Assembly: GCA_017935185.1 (NCBI GenBank)
Contig: JAGBIC010000032.1
Span: 1 to 64,000, forward strand
Length of the DNA: 64,000 nt
Direction: 5' to 3'
From: Alistipes sp.
GTDB taxonomy: Bacteria; Bacteroidota; Bacteroidia; Bacteroidales; Rikenellaceae
Each line of letters starts with the position of its first letter. Position 1 is the first letter of the stretch. Of the stretch, positions 51,618 to 60,240 are shown one piece after another. The notes beneath the pieces were generated by a model. The model saw nothing but the letters and a program-made list of their open reading frames with translations. It searched no databases and was not told where the DNA came from. Both the position numbers and the translations under genes were made by a program.

Positions 51618-53459
51618 TTATACTCTTTTCGCTTCATTGAACATATACATCAGTGTTCCAAGGCCTATGTCATTTCCGCTACCGTAGCTTTCAACTATCT
51701 TATCATATTGATTATCACATTCATACCTGTCATACTTTGGCGATAGTGAAGATATTGAGTGGAAGTATTGTCTGCCCGACTCACCAAACTCACTGCACAA
51801 TGACATACCTATCTTGAACCACGAGTGGTAGTCGTCAGGAAGAGTTAGATTATTGTCTATCAAATACTTAATTTGCTCCTCAACCCTTTGAGCGTTATCA
51901 GTAGAGGTTGTGTGATAGCTGAACTCACGAGGGGTATAGGTTGTGGACACCCGAGTCTCCCTTTTAGGCTCACCTACCATCTTGTAGTAGGTGAGCGCAT
52001 AAGGATTGTAATAAGGCTCCTCATTGTAAGAAGCAAATCGAAGACGAGTGGTGTCTTTACACGCCTTGTCGATGGTAATACCGTACTCCTTAAAGTCTTT
52101 TTCCAATGCCAAGTAGTGCTCTTTCAATCGTTTAGGGTCATCAACCCTGCATATCGCAAAGTAGCCATCTCCAGAAATCGACCTGCCAGCATATATAACA
52201 AAGTCCATCTGCTTCAGGATGTTAGGAACCTCTGGCATTACCTCAACGTTATCCTTATAATCAATATCAATCGCTATTAGCCCTGAGTATTCAGCTACCT
52301 TATCTCTCTTTCGCTCCGTGAAACGTCCGCTGACAGTTGCACATGGAAGGGCGGTACGATACCTATTCTTGATTTCGTGTCTTTCCTCAATCGTACTACC
52401 ACTACGAATGGCCTCTGCAATATCCTTGTACTGGTCAGTAAACAGGAAGTCCTTAAGATTTACAGTTGTTCCAATATTGTCGCTAACTCCCTTATATAGA
52501 GACACCTCAACGTTGAGTGGGTCATTTACAACTGCTGTCGGGATGGTAAACTCAATGGGTTTGTATGCTATCTCCTCATCGTCCTCAACATAATAGCGAC
52601 CATTGTTTTTATTAGCGTTATAGTAATTACCCGAATCAACATCATACTTCAATCTGCACTCACCTATCTTACCGTAGTTCTTAAACTTGACCTTATCACA
52701 CTTGATGATGGTCTCATCACGGTCAAAGTCTCTATGTACGGTAAGTACGAAATCAGACTTATTGTAAAAGTGAGCACTGCCATTGATGTCATAGGCTTTA
52801 GGACAATAGTAAGATTGCGAAGAGTGATTATAATCCATTTTACGAGGGTGAGCAACGAGGATAACCATAACATTGTATTGGATTGCAAAATTGCAGAGCT
52901 TATCCATGACCTTGCTAACAAACTCTGTCTCAGATAATTCATTGGGTCTTTCAGCCTCAACCTTGTTATAGGCATCTATCACGATGATGCTCACGTTATT
53001 CTCCTTAACAACGGTCTCGCCTATGTCCATAATCTGCGATAATTTGTTAATTATCTGGTAATTACAGAAGTAAAAATTATCACAAACATACAATGCAGTG
53101 TTATTTACCTCTGTCTTACTCGCATCCTTCAACTTCTTGTTGGTGTACTTGCTAACCAGCTTTGCCATGTGGAATGAAAGTGGTTGATTCTCAGGTGAGA
53201 AATAGAGAGTTTTCATACCATACAATTTGTTGTAAGTTGTAGTCAGGAAGTCCACAAACTCCGATTTACCATAGTTGGGGACACCTGTAATAGTTATCAC
53301 CCTACCCCTATCAAGACGGAATAACTCGTCTAAGTTGCTCACATGGGTGTATAGGCCCTGTGGAAGTCCGTGATTGTAAATGTCATTGATGCACTGCATC
53401 AGGTGCTCCTTAGGAAGGAGTGAGGGCATATTGCCTAAATGATTAGTTTTGTGTATCAT
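51618..53459 (-). CDS. Helicase-primase with reversed domain order
   Basis: A 613-residue fusion. Residues about 30-270 are a RecA/DnaB-type ATPase (Walker A GVPNYGKSEF, K65; Walker B SIIVIDAYN; MVILVAHPRKM; a YDINGSAHFYNKSDFVLTVH segment typical of Twinkle-like helicases). Residues about 360-490 match the VirE_N/BT4734-type primase-like domain, with acidic pair AIDIDY (about 398-400), SGDGYFAI and KDTTRLRFASY. Residues about 535-605 resemble a PriCT-2-type domain (WFKIGMSLCSEFGESGRQYF). In Twinkle and phage T7 gp4 the primase is N-terminal; here it follows the helicase. It would unwind and prime the excised element's DNA. An in-frame ATG at residue 11 is an alternative start. Confidence 0.75.
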   Translation of the reverse strand: MIHKTNHLGNMPSLLPKEHLMQCINDIYNHGLPQGLYTHVSNLDELFRLDRGRVITITGVPNYGKSEFVDFLTTTYNKLYGMKTLYFSPENQPLSFHMAKLVSKYTNKKLKDASKTEVNNTALYVCDNFYFCNYQIINKLSQIMDIGETVVKENNVSIIVIDAYNKVEAERPNELSETEFVSKVMDKLCNFAIQYNVMVILVAHPRKMDYNHSSQSYYCPKAYDINGSAHFYNKSDFVLTVHRDFDRDETIIKCDKVKFKNYGKIGECRLKYDVDSGNYYNANKNNGRYYVEDDEEIAYKPIEFTIPTAVVNDPLNVEVSLYKGVSDNIGTTVNLKDFLFTDQYKDIAEAIRSGSTIEERHEIKNRYRTALPCATVSGRFTERKRDKVAEYSGLIAIDIDYKDNVEVMPEVPNILKQMDFVIYAGRSISGDGYFAICRVDDPKRLKEHYLALEKDFKEYGITIDKACKDTTRLRFASYNEEPYYNPYALTYYKMVGEPKRETRVSTTYTPREFSYHTTSTDNAQRVEEQIKYLIDNNLTLPDDYHSWFKIGMSLCSEFGESGRQYFHSISSLSPKYDRYECDNQYDKIVESYGSGNDIGLGTLMYMFNEAKRV

Positions 53460-53485
53460 AATGTAAAATATTAAAAATTAAAAAG

Positions 53486-53935
53486 TTATACTCTTTTATT
53501 ATCAAGCTCGGACCCACTGTATCGTTCAATCGTCTTGCTGTGCAGCTCGTGTTCCTCACCCCTAAATCTATCAGCAATCCTTAGTCGTTCTATGGGATTG
53601 AACTCGTTATTCAAATCGACAATGATATTATTAAGCACCATGTAGTTTACCTTATATATTGTACCCACCTTGCATGTATTCAACACCTCTATAACCTCTA
53701 ATCTCTTTAGCGAATCAACGGCCTTCTTGATGGTTTTGTCCGTCAAGCCCGTATAGATACTTAGTAGCGAGAAGCTTATGGCGGTCTGACCTATATTATT
53801 AAGGTGTCTAATCGTGTTCAATACGTCTCGTTCGCTCTGCGTGAAGAGTATCTGCATATTAATTGGAAGGGCTACATATAAACCGCTATCCAACAAGAAC
53901 TTCTCACCTTTACTTATGTTTTTCTTAGCCGCCAT
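53486..53935 (-). CDS. Winged-helix replication-associated protein
   Basis: 149 residues from the ATG at 53935 (MAAKKNISKGEKFLLDSGLY); the longer frame from 53986 runs through the promoter. A winged-helix domain is visible: TQSERDVLNTIRHLNNIGQT, then SLLSIYTGLTDKTIKKAVDS as the recognition helix and LEVIEVLNTCKVGTIYKVNY as the wing. Such proteins next to a primase-helicase often bind the origin or regulate the operon. It is the first gene of the minus-strand operon, 26 bp before the helicase-primase start. Confidence 0.7.
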   Translation of the reverse strand: MAAKKNISKGEKFLLDSGLYVALPINMQILFTQSERDVLNTIRHLNNIGQTAISFSLLSIYTGLTDKTIKKAVDSLKRLEVIEVLNTCKVGTIYKVNYMVLNNIIVDLNNEFNPIERLRIADRFRGEEHELHSKTIERYSGSELDNKRV

Positions 53936-53956
53936 ATTTCGTTTGTTTTGCTGATG

Positions 53957-54063
53957 CAAATATACAGTAAAAAATAGATAAAACACAGTAAATCAGTGAC
54001 TTACAATTCTAGTCAAGTCAAGTATTGCAAATCCAAGTTTTTATCATTATATTTGCAGTAAAT
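53957..54063. promoter_or_regulatory. Divergent promoter region with CAGTAAA repeats; possible origin or operator
   Basis: Minus-strand TATATTTG (53957-53964) serves the replication operon. TTG (54025-54027) and TATATTTG (54048-54055), 20 bp apart, serve the plus-strand gene at 54074. Between and around them CAGTAAA occurs three times (53965, 53986, 54056), together with a GTCAAGTCAAGT tandem (54013-54024). The stretch is AT-rich and lies beside the winged-helix gene. Confidence 0.55.
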
Positions 54064-54073
54064 CTTATTGGCT

Positions 54074-55039
54074 ATGAAGTACATAACAGACACCGATTTC
54101 TTACCCGAATACAGGGACCTTCACTTTGATTCATATCAACTGCTTTATGGTATCGCTATCAATCAGCAAGAGGAAATGATTTATGACACAATTATCACAT
54201 TGTGTAGAAAGTATAGAGAACCAGTACTTAGAAAATCCAAGGTGGATTACTGGAAAACATTGGTTGATAAGGTAATATCTAGGTTGGACTATATTGATGA
54301 CAAGGCAGATGTAATGGTGTATTTGCCATACAAGCAGAAGTTGTGCACGCCAGAGAGACTCATCCAGAGATACTCCTATGCTCGATTAGTTCTAGAGAAT
54401 GTGCGAGGCCTTGAAATGAATCAGCTTATCAGAAGGGGAAATAAAAGTGCAGATGATATCAGGTGGTTTTATCCCATTAAGAAGTTGGAAGATATGATGT
54501 ATGAAGCAGTGCCAATGTTAGCGGAATTACATCATAAAACAGAAAAAGAAGTTAAGAAAATCGTTGCAAATGAATTAATTAGAAGAGGTATTGAAGCTAC
54601 AGATGCAAATCCAAGCGAGGAAAATGAAAACTTGTATATAAAGGTGTTCTTAAATGGCAAATATCTGAAGGAATTAGTGCCAGCCTCAGAGTCAAAAGAG
54701 GACAATGAACCAATATACGACAAGCATACAAAACTCGAAACGGTAGGGTTTTTATACTATGCTTTGCAGTACTATTTTGGCAAGGTTCAAGAGTTGAAGA
54801 AGGGTGAAATGGAGAAAATGCTGAAGCATGCTGTGATAAGAATTGCAAATGGATTAGAAACGCCTTTAGTTAAATTAGATACGACAAACATTTCAAACAA
54901 CACAGCCTATAAGTATGTGAACAAAAAGCAGTTTAATTGCAATTCTACAAACTTTGATACGCTTGATAATATAGCGCACGCATTGCTCAATCATGGAATA
55001 AAAGTTCCCACGGAATTATCTGATAAAATGAAGAAATGA
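54074..55039 (+). CDS. Element protein of unknown function
   Basis: 321 residues from the ATG at 54074 (a TTG at 54068 would add two residues). No family recognised. It appears soluble and largely helical: DSYQLLYGIAINQQEEMIYD, LPYKQKLCTPERLIQRYSYA, LEDMMYEAVPMLAELHHKTE. The final third (about 260-320) has a small helical domain with KLDTTNISNNTAYKYVNKKQ and LDNIAHALLNHGIKVP that could contact DNA. It has a good promoter of its own, divergent from the replication operon. It is AT-rich compared with chromosomal genes upstream. Confidence 0.7.
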   Translation: MKYITDTDFLPEYRDLHFDSYQLLYGIAINQQEEMIYDTIITLCRKYREPVLRKSKVDYWKTLVDKVISRLDYIDDKADVMVYLPYKQKLCTPERLIQRYSYARLVLENVRGLEMNQLIRRGNKSADDIRWFYPIKKLEDMMYEAVPMLAELHHKTEKEVKKIVANELIRRGIEATDANPSEENENLYIKVFLNGKYLKELVPASESKEDNEPIYDKHTKLETVGFLYYALQYYFGKVQELKKGEMEKMLKHAVIRIANGLETPLVKLDTTNISNNTAYKYVNKKQFNCNSTNFDTLDNIAHALLNHGIKVPTELSDKMKK

Positions 55040-55110
55040 TAGTTAATTGAGTATGGTAATACTACCTTCCCCTTTTAGACGATAGGTGAATTGCGTATAT
55101 ACTCAGTTGT

Positions 55111-55150
55111 AATAATAAATAGGTAGGGCCTACCCCTACCTATTATTATA
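55111..55150. terminator. Bidirectional hairpin between convergent element genes
   Basis: AATAGGTAGGG/CCCTACCTATT, 11 perfect bp with a 5-base loop and AT-rich flanks that extend the pairing. It serves both the gene ending at 55039 and the recombinase ending at 55272. The rest of the 232-bp gap shows nothing recognisable. Confidence 0.7.
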
Positions 55151-55271
55151 TATATTATATTCTTATTATGTTCGGAAACTTTCCGATAGAATAGTCGGAA
55201 AAAATCCTCCTCTTCTTACAATTAGTCTATTTGCTAAATAAACATATCCAAATAAGCAAACTTGCTAATTG

Positions 55272-55859
55272 TTAAAAATCCAAAGATTCATATATCTCTC
55301 CAATCTCCTCGGCCTTCAATCCCAGGTATCTTCTGGTAATCTCACAACTGCTATGTGAAAATATTTCAGATAACTTAATTAGGGCCTTTTCTGCATCAAT
55401 TCCAGCCCTCTCAACAATATGACGACCAAATGTCTTACGATGGCTATGACTACTATATGACTTGATGTTGAGCTTGTACTTAATCTTGTACTCCTTCAAT
55501 CTCATATTGACCCACTCTCTTGAATAGATGGTTCCCAAACGACTAAGGAAGATAGGCTCATTACTCGCTGGCGAACCCAAAGCCTTGTAGCAGTCCTCAA
55601 TATGCTTCTTAAGGTCTTTGTTTACTCTGATTGTCCTACGCTTGCCAGTCTTTTGTTCAATTATAACAATTTCCTCTTTGTCGAGTATATCTGACCACCT
55701 CAACCTAAGTTCATCACCGATGCGTAATCCCCACATGCATTGGGTAGCAATCAATAAACTCATTCTGTAATCACCATCACGATACAAACGATGAACTAGG
55801 CTAATCATCTCCTCCCACTTGAGGGCATCTGCCGTTGTGTATTGTCCTTTAAGTGCCAT
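55272..55859 (-). CDS. Minimal tyrosine recombinase (catalytic domain only)
   Basis: 195 residues with all catalytic positions: R46 (MWGLRIGDEL), K70 (EQKTGKRRTI), H138 and R141 (SSHSHRKTFG), H169 (IFSHSS) and Y178 (RRYLGL). There is no arm- or core-binding domain, giving a FimB/FimE-like size. Such short enzymes often invert nearby DNA or resolve dimers rather than integrate an element; the element already has a full integrase. It is last in a minus-strand run of four small genes starting at 56824. Confidence 0.88.
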   Translation of the reverse strand: MALKGQYTTADALKWEEMISLVHRLYRDGDYRMSLLIATQCMWGLRIGDELRLRWSDILDKEEIVIIEQKTGKRRTIRVNKDLKKHIEDCYKALGSPASNEPIFLSRLGTIYSREWVNMRLKEYKIKYKLNIKSYSSHSHRKTFGRHIVERAGIDAEKALIKLSEIFSHSSCEITRRYLGLKAEEIGEIYESLDF

Positions 55860-55931
55860 TGTAGTTTGATTTATATGCTTGAAATAAGGTTAGTAAAATA
55901 GGTAATTATAATCTATGCTGATTATCAATCA

Positions 55932-55957
55932 CTTTTTACTTTTCTACAAAGTAAAAG
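55932..55957 (-). terminator. Weak hairpin after the 103-residue protein gene
   Basis: ACTTTTTACTTT pairs with AAAGTAAAAGT (one bulge) around a short loop, just past the stop at 55960. It may partly terminate transcription before the recombinase gene. Confidence 0.45.
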
Positions 55958-55959
55958 TT

Positions 55960-56271
55960 TTAATTTGCATGGATTCCATACTCTGCCTCAACACTGCTCT
56001 TATAGTCTGTAGTACGCTCTACGAGTCCATCAATTACATTGACCAAGCAATCTAAATATACATCCTCAACCTTCTCTCCTGTCTTGGCCAATATGACCTC
56101 AAATAGGTCCGTTCCAGCATTATACATCACAATGACCTTGCCCTGGTACTTAAAGCCCTCAACCTGGAAAGACAAGCCCTTGTCCTCAGGGAGCCTCTTG
56201 AAATTATGAGGCCCCCAACTGAACAACACCATTAACTGGCTCTTTAATATCTGCAAAATATACTCTGCCAT
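55960..56271 (-). CDS. Small element protein, unknown (103 aa)
   Basis: No family recognised. A soluble alpha/beta-looking protein: MAEYILQILKSQLMVLFSWG, GLSFQVEGFKYQGKVIVMYN, TDLFEVILAKTGEKVEDVYL, then a C-terminal helix (LVNVIDGLVERTTDYKSSVE). It starts 3 bp after the DUF2693-like gene stop, so they are co-translated. The tight packing with two other small genes is typical of element accessory modules. Confidence 0.65.
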   Translation of the reverse strand: MAEYILQILKSQLMVLFSWGPHNFKRLPEDKGLSFQVEGFKYQGKVIVMYNAGTDLFEVILAKTGEKVEDVYLDCLVNVIDGLVERTTDYKSSVEAEYGIHAN

Positions 56272-56274
56272 AAT

Positions 56275-56601
56275 CTAAAACACTTTAACGATTGACTCCC
56301 AACGAAAACTTCTCCACTCTCCTTTTTCAATATCAAAATAGGCTGTAGTCTTGAAATACTCTCTACTGCATCCATTGCCATTAGTGTACTTCGCTGCTAC
56401 TGCTGCATTGGTAGTACCAAAAGCCTCACGAATCTCACCATTCTTCTTAACGAAAATGAAGTGTGCTACTCCATTGCGAAGCTTCTCCTTGAGGTTTTCA
56501 ATCATCATTGCCTTAGCTCCTGCTACCAAAAGGTTCTGAGTGCGCTGAGCGATAACATTCATTCTAACTGCTGTTGTGTCTGTGATAATCAATGCGTTCA
56601 T
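56275..56601 (-). CDS. DUF2693-like SH3-fold element protein
   Basis: 108 residues from the ATG at 56601 (MNALIITDTTAVRMNVIAQR); the longer frame begins inside the preceding gene. The segments LRNGVAHFIFVKKNGEIREA FG-type strand and the ending YFDIEKGEWRSFRWESIVKV fit the DUF2693/SH3 beta-barrel group common in Bacteroidales mobile elements. Function unknown. It overlaps no neighbour and is followed after 3 bp by the 103-residue protein gene. Confidence 0.75.
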   Translation of the reverse strand: MNALIITDTTAVRMNVIAQRTQNLLVAGAKAMMIENLKEKLRNGVAHFIFVKKNGEIREAFGTTNAAVAAKYTNGNGCSREYFKTTAYFDIEKGEWRSFRWESIVKVF

Positions 56602-56629
56602 AGTTGTAAGTTTTATATTGTTCCTAAAA

Positions 56630-56824
56630 TTAAAATGCTCTCTTGATGTACTTTGGCTCTCCCCAGCCATTCAATCTGTAAACCTCTCTAACTGCTTCTT
56701 CATAGCTGTAAACATCCTTAATGAATCGAGCAGACGAACCAGTCTCACTAACCCAATCGTACTGCCAAATGGCCCAGTGGTTGCGATGACGACCAAACTT
56801 GTATAATCCAACTTGTGCTTTCAT
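56630..56824 (-). CDS. Small element protein, 64 aa
   Basis: MKAQVGLYKFGRHRNHWAIW and a following VYSYEEAVREVYRLNGWGEP resemble short proteins I associate with Bacteroidales plasmids and islands (GRHRN-W-W, then LNGWG), of unknown function. It is rich in aromatic and basic residues, with no signal. First gene of the minus-strand run, directly after a strong promoter. Confidence 0.65.
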   Translation of the reverse strand: MKAQVGLYKFGRHRNHWAIWQYDWVSETGSSARFIKDVYSYEEAVREVYRLNGWGEPKYIKRAF

Positions 56825-56867
56825 GTTATTGATATTTTAACATCAATTATCTCTCTTATTTCTGATA

Positions 56868-56899
56868 CAAATATACAATATAAATCAATATAATCCAAA
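56868..56899 (-). promoter_or_regulatory. Promoter of the small-protein/recombinase run
   Basis: Minus-strand TATATTTG (56868-56875) with TTTG (56896-56899) exactly 20 bp upstream. Confidence 0.72.
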
Positions 56900-56956
56900 T
56901 AAAATAGACTAAAAATGATGGAATAAATCAATTTTTCTCATTTTATTTTGATTTTT

Positions 56957-56990
56957 TTTGATGAGCTTTAAGGTTTTTTTGTTAATTTTG
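56957..56990 (+). promoter_or_regulatory. Promoter of the XRE regulator and defence operon
   Basis: TTTG at 56957-56960 and TAATTTTG at 56983-56990 (22 bp). The regulator ATG at 57020 is 29 bp downstream. No other promoter is seen before the SNF2 gene, so it probably drives the whole defence operon. Confidence 0.58.
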
Positions 56991-57019
56991 TTGTATTGAG
57001 TATTAAAATCAAAAACAAT

Positions 57020-57334
57020 ATGGCAGAGAAAGCAACTATTGAAGGCGAGTTGTGCGTTAAGGAGATACTTAAGGCTAGAGGCATAAAGATGAAAGATTTG
57101 GCTGAACAAATTGATATTGCACCTGAAACACTAACTCGTACACTTCGAGGTAATCCCCAATATTCAACACTTAAATCCATTGCAGATTGCCTTGGAGTGG
57201 CTGTTCGTGATTTATTCAAAGGGGAAAATGTTGCTGATACTGACAATGAGATGCGAGGTTGCATTTTCTACGGAGGAGAGATGCACACTTTCAATAGCCG
57301 TAGTGAGATTGAGTATTTCTTGAAAACAAAATAG
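57020..57334 (+). CDS. XRE-family helix-turn-helix regulator
   Basis: A 104-residue protein from the ATG at 57020. The HTH is KDLAEQIDIAPETLTRTLRG followed by STLKSIADCLGVAVRDLFKG, a standard Cro/C1-type domain at residues 15-72. The C-terminal 30 residues (MRGCIFYGGEMHTFNSRSEI) are short and may be a dimerisation hairpin. It lies 35 bp before the SNF2 helicase gene on the same strand, in the position of a restriction controller (C-protein-like) gene, so it probably sets expression of the operon. It could instead be the element's immunity-type repressor. Confidence 0.85.
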   Translation: MAEKATIEGELCVKEILKARGIKMKDLAEQIDIAPETLTRTLRGNPQYSTLKSIADCLGVAVRDLFKGENVADTDNEMRGCIFYGGEMHTFNSRSEIEYFLKTK

Positions 57335-57369
57335 ATTATCAAAGTCCAATTCTATTGACGTATTAAGAA

Positions 57370-60240
57370 ATGAATGGCATAACTACATACCAAGCTAAAT
57401 ATCTGGCGAATTACCTCACAAGGCGTTTGCCAGCTAATGATATTAACAAACTGACAGCTTCACTCCAAGATGCACAGGTGGACTTGACTCCGCACCAGGT
57501 GGAGGCGGCTTTGTTTGCTTTCAAATCACCTCTGTCAAAAGGTGCTATATTAGCAGATGAAGTGGGCTTGGGTAAGACTATTGAGGCAGGTATCATTCTA
57601 TCACAACATTGGGCTGAACACAAGCGCAAGTTGCTTATCATCTGCCCCGCTAACCTTCGTAAACAGTGGTCGAGTGAGTTGCAGGAAAAGTTTTCGTTGG
57701 AGTCTATCATTTTGGAGAAGCGCAGCTTTGATGCAATCATTGATACGGGCAATCTCAATCCTTTTACAACCGACAAGATTGTCATCTGCTCATATCAGTT
57801 TGCCAAGACCAAGGCTCCTTATATTAAGCATACAGATTGGGACTTAGTTATCATTGATGAGGCACACCGTCTCCGTAATGTATATAAGCCAACCAACAAA
57901 ATATCAAATATCATCAAGTCGGCAATTGAGTCTCGCAAAAAGATTTTGCTTACAGCCACACCATTACAGAACTCTATTTTAGAGTTATATGGACTAGTTT
58001 CTATAATCGACGATTTTGTATTTGGAGACTTAAAAAGCTTCAAGACTCAGTTTGGCCACATGCTTGACGATGAGGATTACATGGAACTTAGAGAACGCCT
58101 ACAACCTATTTGCAAGCGTACACTTCGTCGTCAGGTTTTGGAATATATCAAATACACAAAGCGTATTGCCATTTTGCAGGAGTTCTTCCCTTCAAAAGAT
58201 GAACAAGCTCTCTATGATTTAGTCTCAGACTATCTGGCTAGACCAAAGCTATATGCGCTACCCAACAGTCAGCGACAGTTGATGACCTTGATTCTTCGTA
58301 AACTTTTGGCTTCATCTACTTACGCTATCCATGATACTTTCTGTTCGCTTATTGCTCGATTAGAGGCTAAATTACAACGCCAGGAGTCAAATAATCTGGA
58401 AGATGTATATCTGGATTTTGATGGTAGTGATGATGACTGGATTGATGACGAGGAGGTAGAAGAAGAGGAACAAGAAGTACTGCATCCTTCGGATATTGAG
58501 GGTATTAAGAATGAAATCAAGGAGCTTTACGCTTTCCGAGACCTGGCTGCTAAGATAAAGAAGAACAGTAAGGCAGAACAACTTTTCACTGCCCTAGACA
58601 AAGGTTTTGAGCAACTTGACTCACTAGGAGCTCAGAAGAAGGCCCTTATATTTACCGAGTCTCGTCGCACCCAGGAGTTCCTCTATGAGCTTTTGGAGAA
58701 GCGTGGCTATAAGGGTAAGATTGTACGCTTCAACGGAACAAATACGGACCGTCAATCAACGGAGATATACAAGGCCTGGATGGAGAAGCATAAGGGAAGC
58801 CATAAGATTACAGGCTCCCCAACCGCTGACCGTCGTGCTGCCATCGTGGATTACTTCCGAGAGGAGGGAACTATCATGATTGCCACTGAGGCTGCTGCCG
58901 AGGGTATTAACTTGCAGTTCTGCTCCCTGATTGTAAACTATGATATGCCATGGAACCCACAGCGTATTGAGCAGCGTATTGGTAGATGCCACCGCTATGG
59001 CCAAAAGTTCGATGTTGTGGTTATCAACTTCCTCAACAAGGCTAATGCTGCTGATGTTCGTGTCTATGAGTTGCTGGACCAAAAGTTTCAGTTGTTTAGC
59101 GGTGTCTTTGGTGCAAGTGATGAGGTTTTAGGTAGCATAGGCAATGGCCTTGACTTCGAGAAACGTATTGCACAGATATACAATGAGTGTCGTACTACTG
59201 CTGAGATTGAGGAGGCATTTGATGCACTCCAGGCAGAGCTGCAAGCAGAGATTTCAGATAAGATGCTCAAAGCTCGTAGTACCCTGCTTGAAAACTTCGA
59301 CGAGTCAGTCCAGGAGAAGTTGCGTTTCAATTTGGCCCAGAGCTTAAATAACCTTGACCTTTTTGAGAAAAGATTGTGGATGCTGGCCATGTATGCCCTG
59401 CGCAACGATGCGGAGTTTGACAAGGAACACTATCGTTTCACACTGAATAATGGCTCTCTCTTCGATGGCAACTACTTTATGACTTCTGAACGAGAGACAA
59501 AGAGTAGCGTGGAGCTTCCAGATAATGCCCAACCTTTCCGTGTTGGTAGTCCGCTGGCTCAAGCCATCATTGGTGATTACATCAATGCAGAGACTCCATG
59601 TTCGGAGGTCGTGTTTAACTACTCTGGCAGTGAGGGCAAGACAGCCTTGCTGGAAGAGTTGGTTGGCAAGAGTGGCTGGATGCGTGTTGAGAAGGTGTCT
59701 ATTGACTCTTTCGAGCAGGAGGACCATCTGTTGCTTTCGTGCTATACAGATGATGGTGAGGAGGTCTTTACAGATGTTGTTGAGCGTATGCTGCTGCAAC
59801 CCGCTGAGGCTGTAGGTGGCGTAAGTGCCCCAGCAACTATTACAGAGAAGCTTGCAAAACGAATGGAGGTATTGAGGGGTGAGGTTATGTCCCAGAGCGC
59901 ACTTCGCAACGAGGTGTTCTTTGAGGAGGAGATGGATAAACTCGATACTTGGGCTGGTGATATGAAGGTCGCCCTGGAGCGAGAGATTAAAGACCTAGAT
60001 GCTGAGATTAAGCTCCGCAAGTCTAATGCAAAGAAACTTTCGCAACTGGCAGAAAAGGTTGCAGAGCATCGTATCATCAAAGAGTTGGAGAACAAGCGTG
60101 CCGAGAAACGCCAGAACTTGTACGAGGCACAAGACGAGGTGGATGCCCGCAAGGAGACCCTGCTCACCAAGGTAGAGCGTATGCTCGAACAGAAGATTGA
60201 GCAAACAGAGTTGTTTACAATTAAATGGAGAGTGAAATAA
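57370..60240 (+). CDS. SNF2-family helicase of the defence operon
   Basis: A 956-residue SF2 ATPase. Walker A is ADEVGLGKTIEAGII (K69), the DEAH box is IIDEAHRLRN (D163-H166), motif III LLTATPLQNS, and the second lobe carries ALIFTESRRTQEFLY, IATEAAAEGINLQF and PQRIEQRIGRCHRYGQ (about 528-545). An acidic insert (residues 350-375) precedes lobe 2. The last 150 residues are predicted coiled coil, ending in LLTKVERMLEQKIEQTELFT. SNF2 proteins translocate on double-stranded DNA; relatives accompany type III-like Mod/Res genes and DISARM. Base composition is GC-richer than the next gene. The membrane-protein start overlaps its stop (TAATG). Confidence 0.9.
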   Translation: MNGITTYQAKYLANYLTRRLPANDINKLTASLQDAQVDLTPHQVEAALFAFKSPLSKGAILADEVGLGKTIEAGIILSQHWAEHKRKLLIICPANLRKQWSSELQEKFSLESIILEKRSFDAIIDTGNLNPFTTDKIVICSYQFAKTKAPYIKHTDWDLVIIDEAHRLRNVYKPTNKISNIIKSAIESRKKILLTATPLQNSILELYGLVSIIDDFVFGDLKSFKTQFGHMLDDEDYMELRERLQPICKRTLRRQVLEYIKYTKRIAILQEFFPSKDEQALYDLVSDYLARPKLYALPNSQRQLMTLILRKLLASSTYAIHDTFCSLIARLEAKLQRQESNNLEDVYLDFDGSDDDWIDDEEVEEEEQEVLHPSDIEGIKNEIKELYAFRDLAAKIKKNSKAEQLFTALDKGFEQLDSLGAQKKALIFTESRRTQEFLYELLEKRGYKGKIVRFNGTNTDRQSTEIYKAWMEKHKGSHKITGSPTADRRAAIVDYFREEGTIMIATEAAAEGINLQFCSLIVNYDMPWNPQRIEQRIGRCHRYGQKFDVVVINFLNKANAADVRVYELLDQKFQLFSGVFGASDEVLGSIGNGLDFEKRIAQIYNECRTTAEIEEAFDALQAELQAEISDKMLKARSTLLENFDESVQEKLRFNLAQSLNNLDLFEKRLWMLAMYALRNDAEFDKEHYRFTLNNGSLFDGNYFMTSERETKSSVELPDNAQPFRVGSPLAQAIIGDYINAETPCSEVVFNYSGSEGKTALLEELVGKSGWMRVEKVSIDSFEQEDHLLLSCYTDDGEEVFTDVVERMLLQPAEAVGGVSAPATITEKLAKRMEVLRGEVMSQSALRNEVFFEEEMDKLDTWAGDMKVALEREIKDLDAEIKLRKSNAKKLSQLAEKVAEHRIIKELENKRAEKRQNLYEAQDEVDARKETLLTKVERMLEQKIEQTELFTIKWRVK

